Notes: a model not told the origin generated them from the letters alone. A stretch of 64,000 nucleotides of DNA from Eubacteriales bacterium (GCA_030524745.1 JAUNGC010000011.1:49482-113481); one strand, 5' to 3'. Positions 52,864-62,737 are shown, counted from the first letter of the stretch. Made by a program: numbers and translations.

Positions 52864-52892
52864 TTGCGGGGAACAAAGAAAAATAGTATAAT
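52864..52892 (+). promoter_or_regulatory. Promoter candidate for the Dlt-like block
   Basis: A perfect TATAAT (52887-52892) is preceded at 17 bases by TTGCGG (52864-52869); another TTGACG lies at 52850-52855. It is 33 bases before the carrier-protein start and after a 94-bp gap, so the carrier-to-decarboxylase block may be transcribed separately. Compare the extended -10 before the other carrier gene at 11757. Confidence 0.55.
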
Positions 52893-52925
52893 CGGAATAG
52901 TTTATAGCGTAGAGGAGCAGATACA

Positions 52926-53153
52926 ATGGAAGAGTTAAAAGCAATATTGTCCGAAATCAGGCCGGATATTGATTTTGATGAGGAGAAACACTTAATTGAC
53001 GACGGGATTCTGGACTCTTTTGATATTATTTCGATCGTAGGGGAAGTGAATACTGCATTTGATGTGGAGATCAATGTGGAAGATTTGCTGCCGGAGAATT
53101 TCAATTCCATGCAGGCAATGTATGATCTGATTTGTAAGCTGCAGGACGAGTAA
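52926..53153 (+). CDS. DltC-like carrier protein
   Basis: 75 residues behind GAGGAG. The acidic protein has LIDDGILDSFDIISIVGEV, with Ser31 as the phosphopantetheine site; the spacing and LLDSF-like motif are those of D-alanyl carrier proteins more than of fatty-acid ACPs. It precedes an MBOAT and an SGNH gene, and a DltA-like ligase is encoded at 61185. It would carry an aminoacyl thioester from that ligase to the MBOAT. The cargo need not be D-alanine. Confidence 0.88.
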   Translation: MEELKAILSEIRPDIDFDEEKHLIDDGILDSFDIISIVGEVNTAFDVEINVEDLLPENFNSMQAMYDLICKLQDE

Positions 53154-53170
53154 GATACGGAGAAAGCGAT

Positions 53171-54688
53171 ATGTCATTTTTATCGGTGAAGTTTCTTCTG
53201 TTTCTGGCAGTGTTGTTTGCAGCGTACTTCCTGTTGCCAAAAAAATGGCAGCGGGGAGTATTGCTGATTGCCAATATTGTTTTTTATTTGTCGGCCGGCG
53301 TAAAATATGCAGGCTTTATTTTGGTTACGGCGATATCAGCCTGGGGGATTGCGCTTCTGGTGGAGAGAACAAATGAAAAATATCAGGAGTTGAGAAAGAA
53401 TGCCCGGACAAGAGAAGAGAAACAGGCGGGCAAGGCTGTCTGTACCAGAAAGAAAAAACAGATCATGATTGTGGTAATGGCGCTGAACTTCGGGATCTGG
53501 ATAGGATTCAAGTATTCTGGTTTGCCGCTGCCGCTGGGTATTTCTTTTTACACGTTCATTGCTGTGGGCTATTGCATTGATGTTTACAGAGGAAAATATA
53601 CGGCGGAAAAGCGCTTTGACAGATTTTTCCTGTTCCTCACCTTCTTTCCCCATATCATTCAGGGACCATTCAGCCGGTATGATAAACTGAAAGATTCTCT
53701 GAGTACAGAACATGAATTTTCCCTTGACCGGATGGGAGAGGGAATCGTCAGAATGCTATGGGGCTTCTTTAAGAAGATGGTCATCGCGGACCGTCTGGGA
53801 GTTGTAGTGCAGAATATTTACGGAGGAGAGGGAAGTTACGGCGGAATTTACATATTGGTGCTGATGGCCGCTGTGACATTGCAGCTTTATGCGGATTTTT
53901 CCGGTTATATGGACATTGCGGCGGGAATATGCCGGGTCCTTGGACTGGAATTGCAGGAAAACTTCCGTCAGCCTCTCTTTTCACGGTCCATTGAGGAGGT
54001 TTGGAGACGTTGGCATATTACGCTGGGGGCTTGGTTTCGGGACTATTTATTTTATTCCATATCCATGAGCAGAGCAGTTCAGAAGCTGGGAAAGAGGTGT
54101 AAAGAAAAGATGTCCCCTGCTATGGCGAGGATGATCCCCAGCTATCTGGCGTTAGCTGTTGTGTGGACTGCAACCGGGTTCTGGCATGGCGCGACGTGGT
54201 ATTATCTGATCTGGGGCTGGATGAATATGGTATTTATTATACTCGGCATGCAGCTTTCGGCATCTTATACAAAAATAAGAGAAAAACTACATATTTCGGA
54301 TAGCAACAGAGCGTGGCGTCTGTTTCAGATGCTGCGAACCTTTTTGCTGTTCGGATATATGGAGATGTTTTCTGATTCCGGGTCGACATCCTGTTCGGTC
54401 AGACTGACAATTTCGCTGTTTTCTTCAAATAACTGGGGATTGGTGAAGCATCCGCTTTTGCTCTTCCCGGGACTGGAAATTCTGGATGTGGTTATTGTAG
54501 CGGCGGGATTGCTCCTGATTCTTACGGCAGATATTCTGAAGGAAAAAGGGAAAAATCTCTATCAGGTATTGAAAAGCGTTCCGATCGTGGTTCGCTATAT
54601 TGGGTATGCAGGTTTGTTTTACGCTATCATTTTATTGGGCAATACCGGTACAGATCTGACAGGGGGATTTATGTATGCGCAATTTTAA
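53171..54688 (+). CDS. MBOAT family O-acyltransferase (DltB-like)
   Basis: 505 residues with about ten or more membrane helices. VWRRWHITLGAWFRDYLFY and TGFWHGATWYYL (catalytic His) are the MBOAT motifs. The start lies 18 bases after the carrier stop and it overlaps the SGNH gene by 14 bases. The tight carrier-MBOAT-SGNH order equals DltC-DltB-DltD. It would pass the carrier-bound group through the membrane. Confidence 0.9.
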   Translation: MSFLSVKFLLFLAVLFAAYFLLPKKWQRGVLLIANIVFYLSAGVKYAGFILVTAISAWGIALLVERTNEKYQELRKNARTREEKQAGKAVCTRKKKQIMIVVMALNFGIWIGFKYSGLPLPLGISFYTFIAVGYCIDVYRGKYTAEKRFDRFFLFLTFFPHIIQGPFSRYDKLKDSLSTEHEFSLDRMGEGIVRMLWGFFKKMVIADRLGVVVQNIYGGEGSYGGIYILVLMAAVTLQLYADFSGYMDIAAGICRVLGLELQENFRQPLFSRSIEEVWRRWHITLGAWFRDYLFYSISMSRAVQKLGKRCKEKMSPAMARMIPSYLALAVVWTATGFWHGATWYYLIWGWMNMVFIILGMQLSASYTKIREKLHISDSNRAWRLFQMLRTFLLFGYMEMFSDSGSTSCSVRLTISLFSSNNWGLVKHPLLLFPGLEILDVVIVAAGLLLILTADILKEKGKNLYQVLKSVPIVVRYIGYAGLFYAIILLGNTGTDLTGGFMYAQF

Positions 54689-55982
54689 AAAAATTGTCCT
54701 GATGGTCGCGGTATTATTGGGAATGGAATTGCTGGCAGAGTTTTTGTTGGTTCCGGTGACTTATCAGAGATCTTTAGACCGGGAATTGGAAGCGCTGGAG
54801 AAACAGGGGACTTCCCCCAACGTGGTAATTTTGGGAGATTCAACGGTTGTATATGGTCTTGCTCCCCTTCGCATGGAAGAAGCGATGGGGACTGATGTAT
54901 GTGTAGTGAATGCGGGGACAAGTTCCCAGACGGTATGGGGATCCTATTACTATCTAAAAGATTTGCGGCGGGAGTATCCGGAGATAAAATATGTCGTGCT
55001 GGGGGTGGATTACTGGGCATATGCGGATATAGAGAAATCCATTAAGAAGGAATTGCTTGTGCTGGACCGTGTGAAAAATCCTTTTATCAAGGGAGAATAT
55101 GTGCTCGAAATTTTCCGGCCGGAGGAGTATCCGTATTTGTTGAAAAGTTACGCATTTCGAAATGGAATCGCAAATATTGGAGAGAACGTAAAAGAAAAGC
55201 TGTTGCCCCAAAAAACGCAATTCGTAACGCGGGGGCATCGTTCGATCGGACCCGGCATGGGAGAGGAACGCGTGGGAATGCAGCAGATTGGTCAGTTTGA
55301 CATGGAAAGCATAAATCCGCGCGCCGTGCAGTACCTGGACAGAATATATGAATTTTGTAAGAAAGAAAATATCAAATTATATCTGGTGAGTATGCCGCTG
55401 ACTTCAACTGCGGTCTATGAGTCGGCTTCGTATGAAGCGTTTTGGCAGTATTTTCGGGAATATGCTGACCGGAAACAAGTTACCTTCTGGGATATGAATA
55501 TTTTGAAGGACCGGTATGAGGTGATTCCTGACGGCATGATGGCGGATATTGGTCATGCGGGTGATCCGGGGTATGTGAATATCAGCAGGAAACTGGGGGA
55601 ATTGCTGAAAACGGATATGGAAGGCGAGTCTGTTGAGGAGGAGTTTTATCCGTCTGTTCAAGCCTGGGAGAATAGTCAGACGGGAATTATTGGATGTGAT
55701 TTTTATACAGAAGCGGTGGATGGGACAAAGAATAGACGGATTCAGGCGGAGAGTCTGCAAAGCGAAGGCGTGATACCGGAGTATGAGTTCTGGATATCTG
55801 TTGGCGGAGAGGATAATTGGGTGAAAATGCAGGAATATGGAAAGGGAGACTCCTGTGTGATTCCGGGATATTATTTTGAAAAGGATGTGTGGATGAAAAT
55901 ATGCTGCCGTAAAAAAGGAAGCGCAGTTTTGTATGAAAAAAGCTGCGTGAAAATGAGGGAGGCAGCTATGGGCAATGAATAG
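54675..55982 (+). CDS. SGNH/DltD-like protein with extra C-terminal domain
   Basis: 435 residues, start overlapping the MBOAT gene (AGGGGG site at 54661). One N-terminal helix (residues about 6-28) leads to an SGNH-like domain: VVILGDSTVVYG with Ser56, and DIGHAGDPGYVN near residue 296 for Asp and His. After about residue 320 there is an additional domain of about 110 residues rich in aromatic and acidic residues (EYEFWISVGGEDNWVKMQEY), with a look of triple-tyrosine/Ig-like glycan-binding modules; that is a guess. It is probably extracytoplasmic and helps to place the acyl group on the acceptor. Confidence 0.7.
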   Translation: MRNFKKIVLMVAVLLGMELLAEFLLVPVTYQRSLDRELEALEKQGTSPNVVILGDSTVVYGLAPLRMEEAMGTDVCVVNAGTSSQTVWGSYYYLKDLRREYPEIKYVVLGVDYWAYADIEKSIKKELLVLDRVKNPFIKGEYVLEIFRPEEYPYLLKSYAFRNGIANIGENVKEKLLPQKTQFVTRGHRSIGPGMGEERVGMQQIGQFDMESINPRAVQYLDRIYEFCKKENIKLYLVSMPLTSTAVYESASYEAFWQYFREYADRKQVTFWDMNILKDRYEVIPDGMMADIGHAGDPGYVNISRKLGELLKTDMEGESVEEEFYPSVQAWENSQTGIIGCDFYTEAVDGTKNRRIQAESLQSEGVIPEYEFWISVGGEDNWVKMQEYGKGDSCVIPGYYFEKDVWMKICCRKKGSAVLYEKSCVKMREAAMGNE

Positions 55983-56038
55983 AAATATATTGGGTCGTGA
56001 GAGAAGCGTCGTTGACGGCAGGGACAGGATAGAGTAAG

Positions 56039-57082
56039 ATGGAAATCAGAAACAGCAGGGAACGGAAAATATATTTGGAGTTGTTGAGGTGCATAGCGGT
56101 TCTTTTGGTTATCTTTAATCATACGGATGGCTTCTTTTTGTATTACACAAATACGGATCATCCGGTAACGTTTGTCTATTCTTTGCTCCTTTCTGTTCTT
56201 TGCAGGGTAAATGTGCCGGTCTTCTTTATGATTTCAGGCGCCCTGCTGCTGGAACGGCAGGAATCTGTTTCAGAACTGTTTCGCAAGAGGGTGTGGAGGA
56301 TCATTCTGGTGATTTTCCTGTTTTCTTTTTTTCAATATGCGATAGATGCTGTAAGAGGGAGAGAAACGCAGGTTTCACTTTTTTCCTTTTTAAAGGGAGT
56401 GGCAACCGGAACGATAGAAGAGACTTACTGGTTTTTATATGCATATCTGGGAATTCTTTTGCTTCTTCCGTTTATGAGGAAGCTGGTAAAGCAAATGAGG
56501 CGTGAGGAGTTTGTTTATCTGCTCATCCTGGAAATTCTTATGGCCGTTTTCATACCTGCCGTGGGCTCTTTCGTCAGGATACAGATACCTTCCGCCTTGT
56601 ATTTTGTAAATGTAAATGTTTTTTATATGATTATGGGATATGCATTGGAACATGACATAATCGGGAACGGAAAGAACGTGAGGACGTGGAAACCGGTGGT
56701 TGGAATGCTGCTCTTCATTGTGATTTCTGCGGGTGTTTGTTGCCTGCGTTACAGGATTGAGGGCTCGTTTCTGGAAAGTGATCTGGATCTGTTCGCACCT
56801 CTTCTGACTTTGCTCATGTTTGCTGCTGTCAGACAGTTTTGTGCGGAAAAAAATATGCCTGGCAAGGTTGAACATGGAATTGAAATATTGGGGAGTTGTG
56901 CTTTTGGCATTTATCTGGTGGAGCAGCCTGTGAGAATTTTGCTGCTGCCGGTATATTTATATCTCTGTGAGCATTCGGTTGGGGTAATCGCATGTTCGGT
57001 ATATGTGGCCGGAACCTGTGCCGTTTCCGGCGTACTGGCATATGTATTGAAAAAGCTGCCGGGGATGAAAAGATTAGTGTAG
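56039..57082 (+). CDS. Acyltransferase family 3 (OafA/YrhL-like)
   Basis: 347 residues, about ten membrane helices. The opening YLELLRCIAVLLVIFNHTDG has the catalytic His of acyltransferase-3 (usually RxxA...H), and VPVFFMISGALLLERQ is the second conserved segment. Such proteins O-acetylate surface glycans. No SGNH domain is fused. It sits between two MBOAT/SGNH pairs, so this locus encodes three independent O-acylation routes. Confidence 0.85.
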   Translation: MEIRNSRERKIYLELLRCIAVLLVIFNHTDGFFLYYTNTDHPVTFVYSLLLSVLCRVNVPVFFMISGALLLERQESVSELFRKRVWRIILVIFLFSFFQYAIDAVRGRETQVSLFSFLKGVATGTIEETYWFLYAYLGILLLLPFMRKLVKQMRREEFVYLLILEILMAVFIPAVGSFVRIQIPSALYFVNVNVFYMIMGYALEHDIIGNGKNVRTWKPVVGMLLFIVISAGVCCLRYRIEGSFLESDLDLFAPLLTLLMFAAVRQFCAEKNMPGKVEHGIEILGSCAFGIYLVEQPVRILLLPVYLYLCEHSVGVIACSVYVAGTCAVSGVLAYVLKKLPGMKRLV

Positions 57083-57094
57083 AGGAGAAAAAGT

Positions 57095-58543
57095 ATGTAC
57101 TTTAATTCCTATTTGTTTTTATTATTGTTCCTGCCTCTTACCCTGGCAGGGTATTATGCTCTCAACTATTTGAAAAAGCAGAACGGGGCGATCATTTTTC
57201 TTCTGGGAATGTCTTTTTGGTTCTACGGCTATATGAATCCAAAGCATTTGCTGATACTGGCGGCAAGCATTTTCCTTAATTTTGGAATTTACCGCTTGTT
57301 TGACCTGAAAATTGCCGGAGGAAATTTCATCAGAAAAGTAATTTTATTTTTTGCGGTTGCAGGGAATCTCGGCGTTTTACTTCTGTATAAATATTACAAT
57401 TTTGTTGTGGATAACTGGAATTTGATTTTCAGAAATGAGCATAGTTTAAGAAACTTTATAGTGCCGCTGGGGCTGAGCTTTATTACATTTCAGCAGATTG
57501 CTTTTGCGGTGGATGCGTATCGTAAAGAAGTGCCGGAGTATAATTTACAGGAGTACGCGCTGTTCATTGCGTTTTTTCCGCATCTGTCGTCGGGGCCGAT
57601 TATTACCCATGAGCAGTTTATGCCCATGCTTCGTGATCCTTTGAGAAAACAGGTGAATTGGGACCGGTTTGGGCAGGGATTGTATTTGTTTGCCATGGGG
57701 CTTGGAAAGAAAGTGCTGCTGGCGGATTTATTTGGCGCTGCCGTTGACTGGGGCTACCTGCATATACCGGAACTGAATTCCTTCAGCGCGCTTCTTGTCA
57801 GCATTTTTTATACCACTCAGATTTACTTTGATTTCAGCGGTTACAGTGATATGGCGATTGGAATCAGCCGTATGCTGAATCTGGACTTGCCGGTCAATTT
57901 CAATTCTCCCTATAAAGCGGATACAATTATGGAATTCTGGGACAGATGGCATATTACGCTGACGCGTTTTTTCACAGGATATCTTTATATTCCGCTGGGA
58001 GGGAGCCGGTGCGGCAAAATCAGAACCTGGTTGAATACAATGTTTGTTTTTCTGTGCAGCGGTATTTGGCACGGTGCAAACTGGACATTTGTCTTGTGGG
58101 GATTTTTACATGGCTGTTTTCAGATTTTTTCCAGAGAAGCGGCCGGAATTCTGAAAAAACTCCCCCGTGCTGTGAACAGATTGGTTACGCTGGCTTTTGT
58201 TAACCTGGCCTGGATTGTGTTCAGGGCGGATAATTTTGATGTGGTCAGACAGATGTTCGGAACCATTTTCACAGGCGGCGGAGGCGGTTTAAACGGTGAC
58301 CTCGCTGAATTTTTCAGACTTTCCAGCCTGGAAAAAATAGTGAATATAGAAATTCCGGCAGGGGCAACGGCCATTGTACTGACAGTGCTTGTGTGGATTC
58401 TGATACTCGCCGGAAAAAATGCGGAAGAGATGGCGGATAATCTGAAACATGGAATTGCAAGGGGCGCGCTGGTGGTGGCGGTAATCGTGTTGTCACTGCT
58501 GAATTTTTCGGGAGTCAGCTCTTTTCTTTATTTTAATTTTTAG
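57095..58543 (+). CDS. MBOAT family O-acyltransferase (AlgI-like)
   Basis: 482 residues behind GAGGAG. FWDRWHITLTRFFTGYLYIPLG and the His motif CSGIWHGANWTF match the AlgI/PatA-type MBOAT group, rather than the DltB type at 53171. FHPFLSSGPI-like loops (FFPHLSSGPII) also fit. It is followed at 13 bases by an SGNH-like protein, so it is probably an independent acetyl-type transferase. Confidence 0.9.
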   Translation: MYFNSYLFLLLFLPLTLAGYYALNYLKKQNGAIIFLLGMSFWFYGYMNPKHLLILAASIFLNFGIYRLFDLKIAGGNFIRKVILFFAVAGNLGVLLLYKYYNFVVDNWNLIFRNEHSLRNFIVPLGLSFITFQQIAFAVDAYRKEVPEYNLQEYALFIAFFPHLSSGPIITHEQFMPMLRDPLRKQVNWDRFGQGLYLFAMGLGKKVLLADLFGAAVDWGYLHIPELNSFSALLVSIFYTTQIYFDFSGYSDMAIGISRMLNLDLPVNFNSPYKADTIMEFWDRWHITLTRFFTGYLYIPLGGSRCGKIRTWLNTMFVFLCSGIWHGANWTFVLWGFLHGCFQIFSREAAGILKKLPRAVNRLVTLAFVNLAWIVFRADNFDVVRQMFGTIFTGGGGGLNGDLAEFFRLSSLEKIVNIEIPAGATAIVLTVLVWILILAGKNAEEMADNLKHGIARGALVVAVIVLSLLNFSGVSSFLYFNF

Positions 58544-58556
58544 AAGGGAATTGTAA

Positions 58557-59627
58557 ATGAAGAGTAAAAAGTGGGTTTTGGGAGTTTTGACTGCATATAT
58601 AGGAGTTCTGTTGATGATTGGCGGCATCACTTTTGTGATCGATCCGTTTTTTCACTATCATGCGCCGTTGAATGGAGTCTACTATTCCTATCAAAATGAT
58701 AATGATGTCTATATGAATGACGGAATAGTGAAGCATTTCGCGTATGATGCCGTTGTGACGGGAACTTCGATGACGCTGAATTTTAAAACTGCAGAGGTGG
58801 ATGAATTATTTGGCGTAAATTCCGTTCGTGTATCATTTCTTGGCGAGGGATTTAAGGTTATTAATGATACGCTGAAAATAGCGCTGCAGGAAACTCCGGA
58901 GTTGAAGCTTGTGATCCGCGGCGTGGATGACGCCTGGTTTATTTCGGACGCCAATTGGGAAGGACGTGATTCGTATCCGGAATATCTCTATGACGATAAC
59001 CTTCTGAATGACGTCAATTATCTTCTGAACAAGGATGTGGTGCTTAACCGCATCATTCCGGCGTTGATAAAGACCGCGCAGGGAGTTCCCGCGGATGATC
59101 TGGATCATAATGGATTTGGAGGAGAGAATCTGGTTGGGAAGGAAAAGCTTTTGAAGGATTATGAACGTCCGGAAAAGAAAATCAAGGAGATTGATCCTGC
59201 AGAGACGCAGGAATATTTTACTTATCTGGAGAAGAATCTGGATCAGAATGTACTGCAGGTGATAGAAGACAATCCGGATGTTACCTTTTATCTGTTTCTG
59301 CCGCCCTATAGCATTTTATGGTGGGATCAGTTAAATCAGAATGGCGTGGGTGTATTGAAACGCAGAATAGATCTCGAACAATATGCGATTGAAAGAATGC
59401 TGGAGTATGACAATGTGCGTCTGTTTTCTTTCTTTAACAATTTTGAACTGGTTTGTAATCTGGATAATTATGTGGATGTCAGTCATTATCAGGGAGAGGT
59501 AAACAGCCAGATCTTACAGTGGATGGCGGCAGGCGAATATGAATTGACGAAAGAAAACTATCTGGATTATATTGAAACAATAACGGATTTTTACACAAGC
59601 TATGACTATGATGCTATTTTTGAATAA
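58557..59627 (+). CDS. SGNH-like membrane-anchored protein (AlgX/AlgJ-like partner)
   Basis: 356 residues: an N-terminal helix (residues about 6-28), then an extracytoplasmic domain with VVTGTSMTLNFKTAE (Ser71 candidate) and a C-terminal YVDVSHYQGEVNSQIL giving the Asp/His pair. The FVIDPFFHYHAPL segment after the helix is common in this poorly described group. It pairs with the AlgI-like MBOAT at 57095. The lack of a clear GDSL block makes the catalytic assignment tentative. Confidence 0.65.
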   Translation: MKSKKWVLGVLTAYIGVLLMIGGITFVIDPFFHYHAPLNGVYYSYQNDNDVYMNDGIVKHFAYDAVVTGTSMTLNFKTAEVDELFGVNSVRVSFLGEGFKVINDTLKIALQETPELKLVIRGVDDAWFISDANWEGRDSYPEYLYDDNLLNDVNYLLNKDVVLNRIIPALIKTAQGVPADDLDHNGFGGENLVGKEKLLKDYERPEKKIKEIDPAETQEYFTYLEKNLDQNVLQVIEDNPDVTFYLFLPPYSILWWDQLNQNGVGVLKRRIDLEQYAIERMLEYDNVRLFSFFNNFELVCNLDNYVDVSHYQGEVNSQILQWMAAGEYELTKENYLDYIETITDFYTSYDYDAIFE

Positions 59628-59675
59628 TTTGTCTGAAGCGCTAAATAAAGGAAGCGATGGAGAGGAAATGGCAGA

Positions 59676-61157
59676 ATGAAGAAGATATTTCAAAAGATCG
59701 ATAACAAAAAAATTGCAGTAATGTCGGTTGCCGTATTCCTGTTGAGTATGCTGCCGCTCTGGTATCTTGCAGGGTATGCGCGGCCTAGTGGGGATGATTA
59801 CGGCTATAGTATCTACACTCACGCGGCCTGGCTGGATACCCATTCGATCTGGGAAGTGTTAAAGGCGGCCGCCCGGACTGTTCGCATGGCATATATTGGC
59901 TGGAACGGAGATTTTGTCACGACCTTTTTATTCTCCTTGATGCCAGAGGTATTTGTGCCATGGTCGTTTTGGATCGCTCCTTTGATTATGTCGGGGGCTT
60001 TGATTTTGGGCACGAGCATCTTTTTATATGAGGTTTGTGTGAAAATTATGGGTATGGCGAAAGAAGATTTCTGGATTTTTGACGCTATCATTCTTTTGGC
60101 CAGTTTTCAGTATATTCCCAGTACCAAAATCGGAATGTACTGGTATGTGGGGGCAACGCATTATATTATTCCGCACATGGCGCTGCTGTTGGCTCTGGTA
60201 GCGGCCTGGCGTTTTTTTGTGACGCAGAAAAAGCGTTATCTGGCCGCGGCAGTGATATGGGCTTTTGTTGTCGGGGGCAGCAGCTATTTTTCCTGTCTGC
60301 TGCTTTTTATGCTGTATCTGGTTCTTATGGCGGCAGGATATCGTAAGAATAAAAAGGTACTGGCCCTTGTTCTTCCGTATTTGGTTTGCCTGGTTTGTTT
60401 TATCATCCAGTGTAAATCGCCGGGAAATGTGAACCGGGGCGGCGCTGATTTTGGACTTCATGCGTCCGCTGTTGCCGCCGCCATTTTTCAGGCTCTCTGG
60501 CAGGGGATCGTGATGGCGGGACGCTATGTCAGGGAAAAAACATTTATTTTTATTTTGTTTTTGTTATTGGGAGTTTTCGGATGGGAGGCCTTATTGAAAA
60601 GAAAGAGCAGCTTTTCTTTCCGATATCCCTTATTGTTTGTTATTTTGATGTATGGGTGTTATAGTTCACAGTTCGCGCCTGCTATATATGCGGCGGTCGA
60701 TGTCTCCATGGGGCCGGAGACGATGGAGTATCTGACATTTTTGCCGGCGATGGCGATGTCCGTTTTTTATGTGGAAGGCTGGCTCATTGGAAAACTCGGT
60801 CTGAACGAAGAAAGTTCCATGCAGTTTGCTTTAAAATGGAGGAGCCGTGTGATATTCCCCGCCATATTTGTATGTTTGGTATTGACCGTTCTGAATTCTC
60901 ACTGGATCGGGAGCAGCGTGGACAGAGATGCATTGGAATATGTGTTGAGCGGAAGAGCGGATGATTTTAAGGAACAAATGACAGCGCAAATGGAAGTTTT
61001 GCTGGATGATTCCATTAAAGAGGCATATCTGGTTCCGGCAAATGATGAACAGGGGCCTTTGATGCACATGCCGGTAACGGAGGACGAGGAAGCTTTCACA
61101 AACCGGGTAGTGAGGGATTTTTACAGAAAAGATAAGGTGGTTATCAGGACGGAGTGA
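59676..61157 (+). CDS. DUF6056-type polytopic membrane protein (second copy)
   Basis: 493 residues behind GGAGAGG, paralog of the 19779 protein: the same N-terminal helix, the MLPLWYLAG..SGDDYGYS..THAAW extracytoplasmic loop with an acidic pair, about ten helices and a short soluble C-terminus. The two are strongly diverged outside the first loop. Placement beside MBOAT and DltA-like genes again suggests extracytoplasmic glycan decoration. Function unknown. Confidence 0.7.
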   Translation: MKKIFQKIDNKKIAVMSVAVFLLSMLPLWYLAGYARPSGDDYGYSIYTHAAWLDTHSIWEVLKAAARTVRMAYIGWNGDFVTTFLFSLMPEVFVPWSFWIAPLIMSGALILGTSIFLYEVCVKIMGMAKEDFWIFDAIILLASFQYIPSTKIGMYWYVGATHYIIPHMALLLALVAAWRFFVTQKKRYLAAAVIWAFVVGGSSYFSCLLLFMLYLVLMAAGYRKNKKVLALVLPYLVCLVCFIIQCKSPGNVNRGGADFGLHASAVAAAIFQALWQGIVMAGRYVREKTFIFILFLLLGVFGWEALLKRKSSFSFRYPLLFVILMYGCYSSQFAPAIYAAVDVSMGPETMEYLTFLPAMAMSVFYVEGWLIGKLGLNEESSMQFALKWRSRVIFPAIFVCLVLTVLNSHWIGSSVDRDALEYVLSGRADDFKEQMTAQMEVLLDDSIKEAYLVPANDEQGPLMHMPVTEDEEAFTNRVVRDFYRKDKVVIRTE

Positions 61158-61184
61158 GAGCGGATGGAGAGGCAGGATGAGAAA

Positions 61185-62702
61185 ATGAAGATAAATGTGC
61201 TGGAATATCTGGAAAAAGCGGCGGCCCGGATGCCGGATAAGATTGCTTTTGCGGATCAATATGAGAGTATTACTTATGCAAAACTGGCAGATCAGGCGCA
61301 GCGAATCGGAACCTTTATAAGAGAACGGGGACATTTTCGAAATCTTCCGGTAGCGGTAATAATCGATCGGAATGTGAAAAGCCTTATTTTGTTTTTAGGC
61401 ATCGTGTACAGCGGAAATTTTTATGTGCCGGTGGATCATACAATGCCGATACAAAGGGTGAAGCTGATTCTGGAAACCCTTCAGCCTGTTTTGATCCTGA
61501 GTTCGGTAAAGGATCTTACATGGGAGGGAGAAACACCCGTATCGTTTGACGCTGCTGTGTCCGGGAATATCAATAAAAGGGAATTGGCGGAGGTGAGAAG
61601 AGAAGCATTGGATACGGATCCTCTCTACGCGATTTTTACATCCGGATCGACCGGCGTTCCGAAAGGAGTGCTCATCAGTCATCGTTCTGTGATCGATCTG
61701 GCGGAACAGTTTGGTCAGACATTTGCATTTCCCGATGAAGCGGTGTTCGGAAATCAGGCTCCTTTTGATTTTGATGTATCTGTGAAGGACATATACAATT
61801 GCCTGCGAATGGGAGGAACGTTACAGGTAATTCCGAAGCAGTTGTTTTCTTTTCCGGGACAGTTGATTCCGTACTTAAATGAGCGCCATGTGAATGTGAT
61901 TATCTGGGCGGTTTCCGCTCTGCGGATTGTAGCGAATTTTAAAACCTTTACGAAGAGCAATCCTCTCTTCCTGAAATTGGTTATGTTTTCGGGGGAGGTG
62001 ATGCCGGTAAAGGTGCTCAATTATTGGAGAGAAGCGCTGCCGGAGACACAATTTGTGAACCTTTATGGCCCGACGGAAATCACCTGTAATTGCTCTTATT
62101 ATATTGTGGACAGAGATTTTGAGAATGAGGAGAATCTTCCTATTGGCGTTGCTTTTCGCAATGAAGAAGTTTTTTTGCTGGATCCGGAGACGAATGAACT
62201 TATCACAAAAAGCGAGCCGGACAGAACCGGTGAAATTTGTGTGAGGGGAACCTGTCTGGGACTGGGATATTACAATAACCGGAAGAAGACAGAGGAGGTA
62301 TTTGTTCAGAATCCATTGAACCGGTGGTATCCTGAGAAAATTTACAAAACGGGGGACTTGGGCTATTATAGTCACAACGGCGAACTTTTTTTTGCATCCC
62401 GGAAAGATTATCAGATTAAACACATGGGACACCGAATCGAACTGGGAGAAATTGAGACTGCGGTAAACGCCATGGAATTTATTGATGCCGCCTGCTGCAT
62501 TTATGATGAACAGAAGGAAAAAATCGTGCTTTGCTACCAGGCGTTGGCGCCCTGCGAAAAAGATATAATCGGTCGGTTATCTTTAGCGTTACCGAAGTTT
62601 ATGTGGCCTAATCGATATGAGTATTATGAGCGGCTTCCGATGAATAAAAACGGTAAGCTGGACCGGGTATTTCTGAAAGAAAAACATTGTGGAAACAGAT
62701 AA
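61185..62702 (+). CDS. DltA-like amino acid adenylating enzyme
   Basis: 505 residues from ATG 61185 (AGGA at 61174-61177); ATG 61164 is an alternative. All adenylation-domain core motifs are present: FTSGSTGVPKGVLISH near 151, QAPFDFDVSVKDIY near 191 (with the Asp that contacts the amino group), NLYGPTEIT near 288, YKTGDLGYYS, GHRIELGEIE, and NKNGKLDR with the catalytic Lys near 495. Length and arrangement match DltA, the D-alanine-carrier ligase. At position 269, where DltA enzymes have a Cys reported to control stereoselectivity, this protein has Ser. It should activate an amino acid with ATP and load it on the carrier at 52926. It may not be D-Ala; the next gene is a decarboxylase. Confidence 0.85.
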   Translation: MKINVLEYLEKAAARMPDKIAFADQYESITYAKLADQAQRIGTFIRERGHFRNLPVAVIIDRNVKSLILFLGIVYSGNFYVPVDHTMPIQRVKLILETLQPVLILSSVKDLTWEGETPVSFDAAVSGNINKRELAEVRREALDTDPLYAIFTSGSTGVPKGVLISHRSVIDLAEQFGQTFAFPDEAVFGNQAPFDFDVSVKDIYNCLRMGGTLQVIPKQLFSFPGQLIPYLNERHVNVIIWAVSALRIVANFKTFTKSNPLFLKLVMFSGEVMPVKVLNYWREALPETQFVNLYGPTEITCNCSYYIVDRDFENEENLPIGVAFRNEEVFLLDPETNELITKSEPDRTGEICVRGTCLGLGYYNNRKKTEEVFVQNPLNRWYPEKIYKTGDLGYYSHNGELFFASRKDYQIKHMGHRIELGEIETAVNAMEFIDAACCIYDEQKEKIVLCYQALAPCEKDIIGRLSLALPKFMWPNRYEYYERLPMNKNGKLDRVFLKEKHCGNR

Positions 62703-62737
62703 GGCACGGTACGGTGTTTTAATGTGGGAGAGAAAAA

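Noticed and set aside
61185-62702. Nonribosomal peptide synthetase
   Set aside because: There is only a single adenylation domain of DltA length, with no condensation or fused carrier domain.
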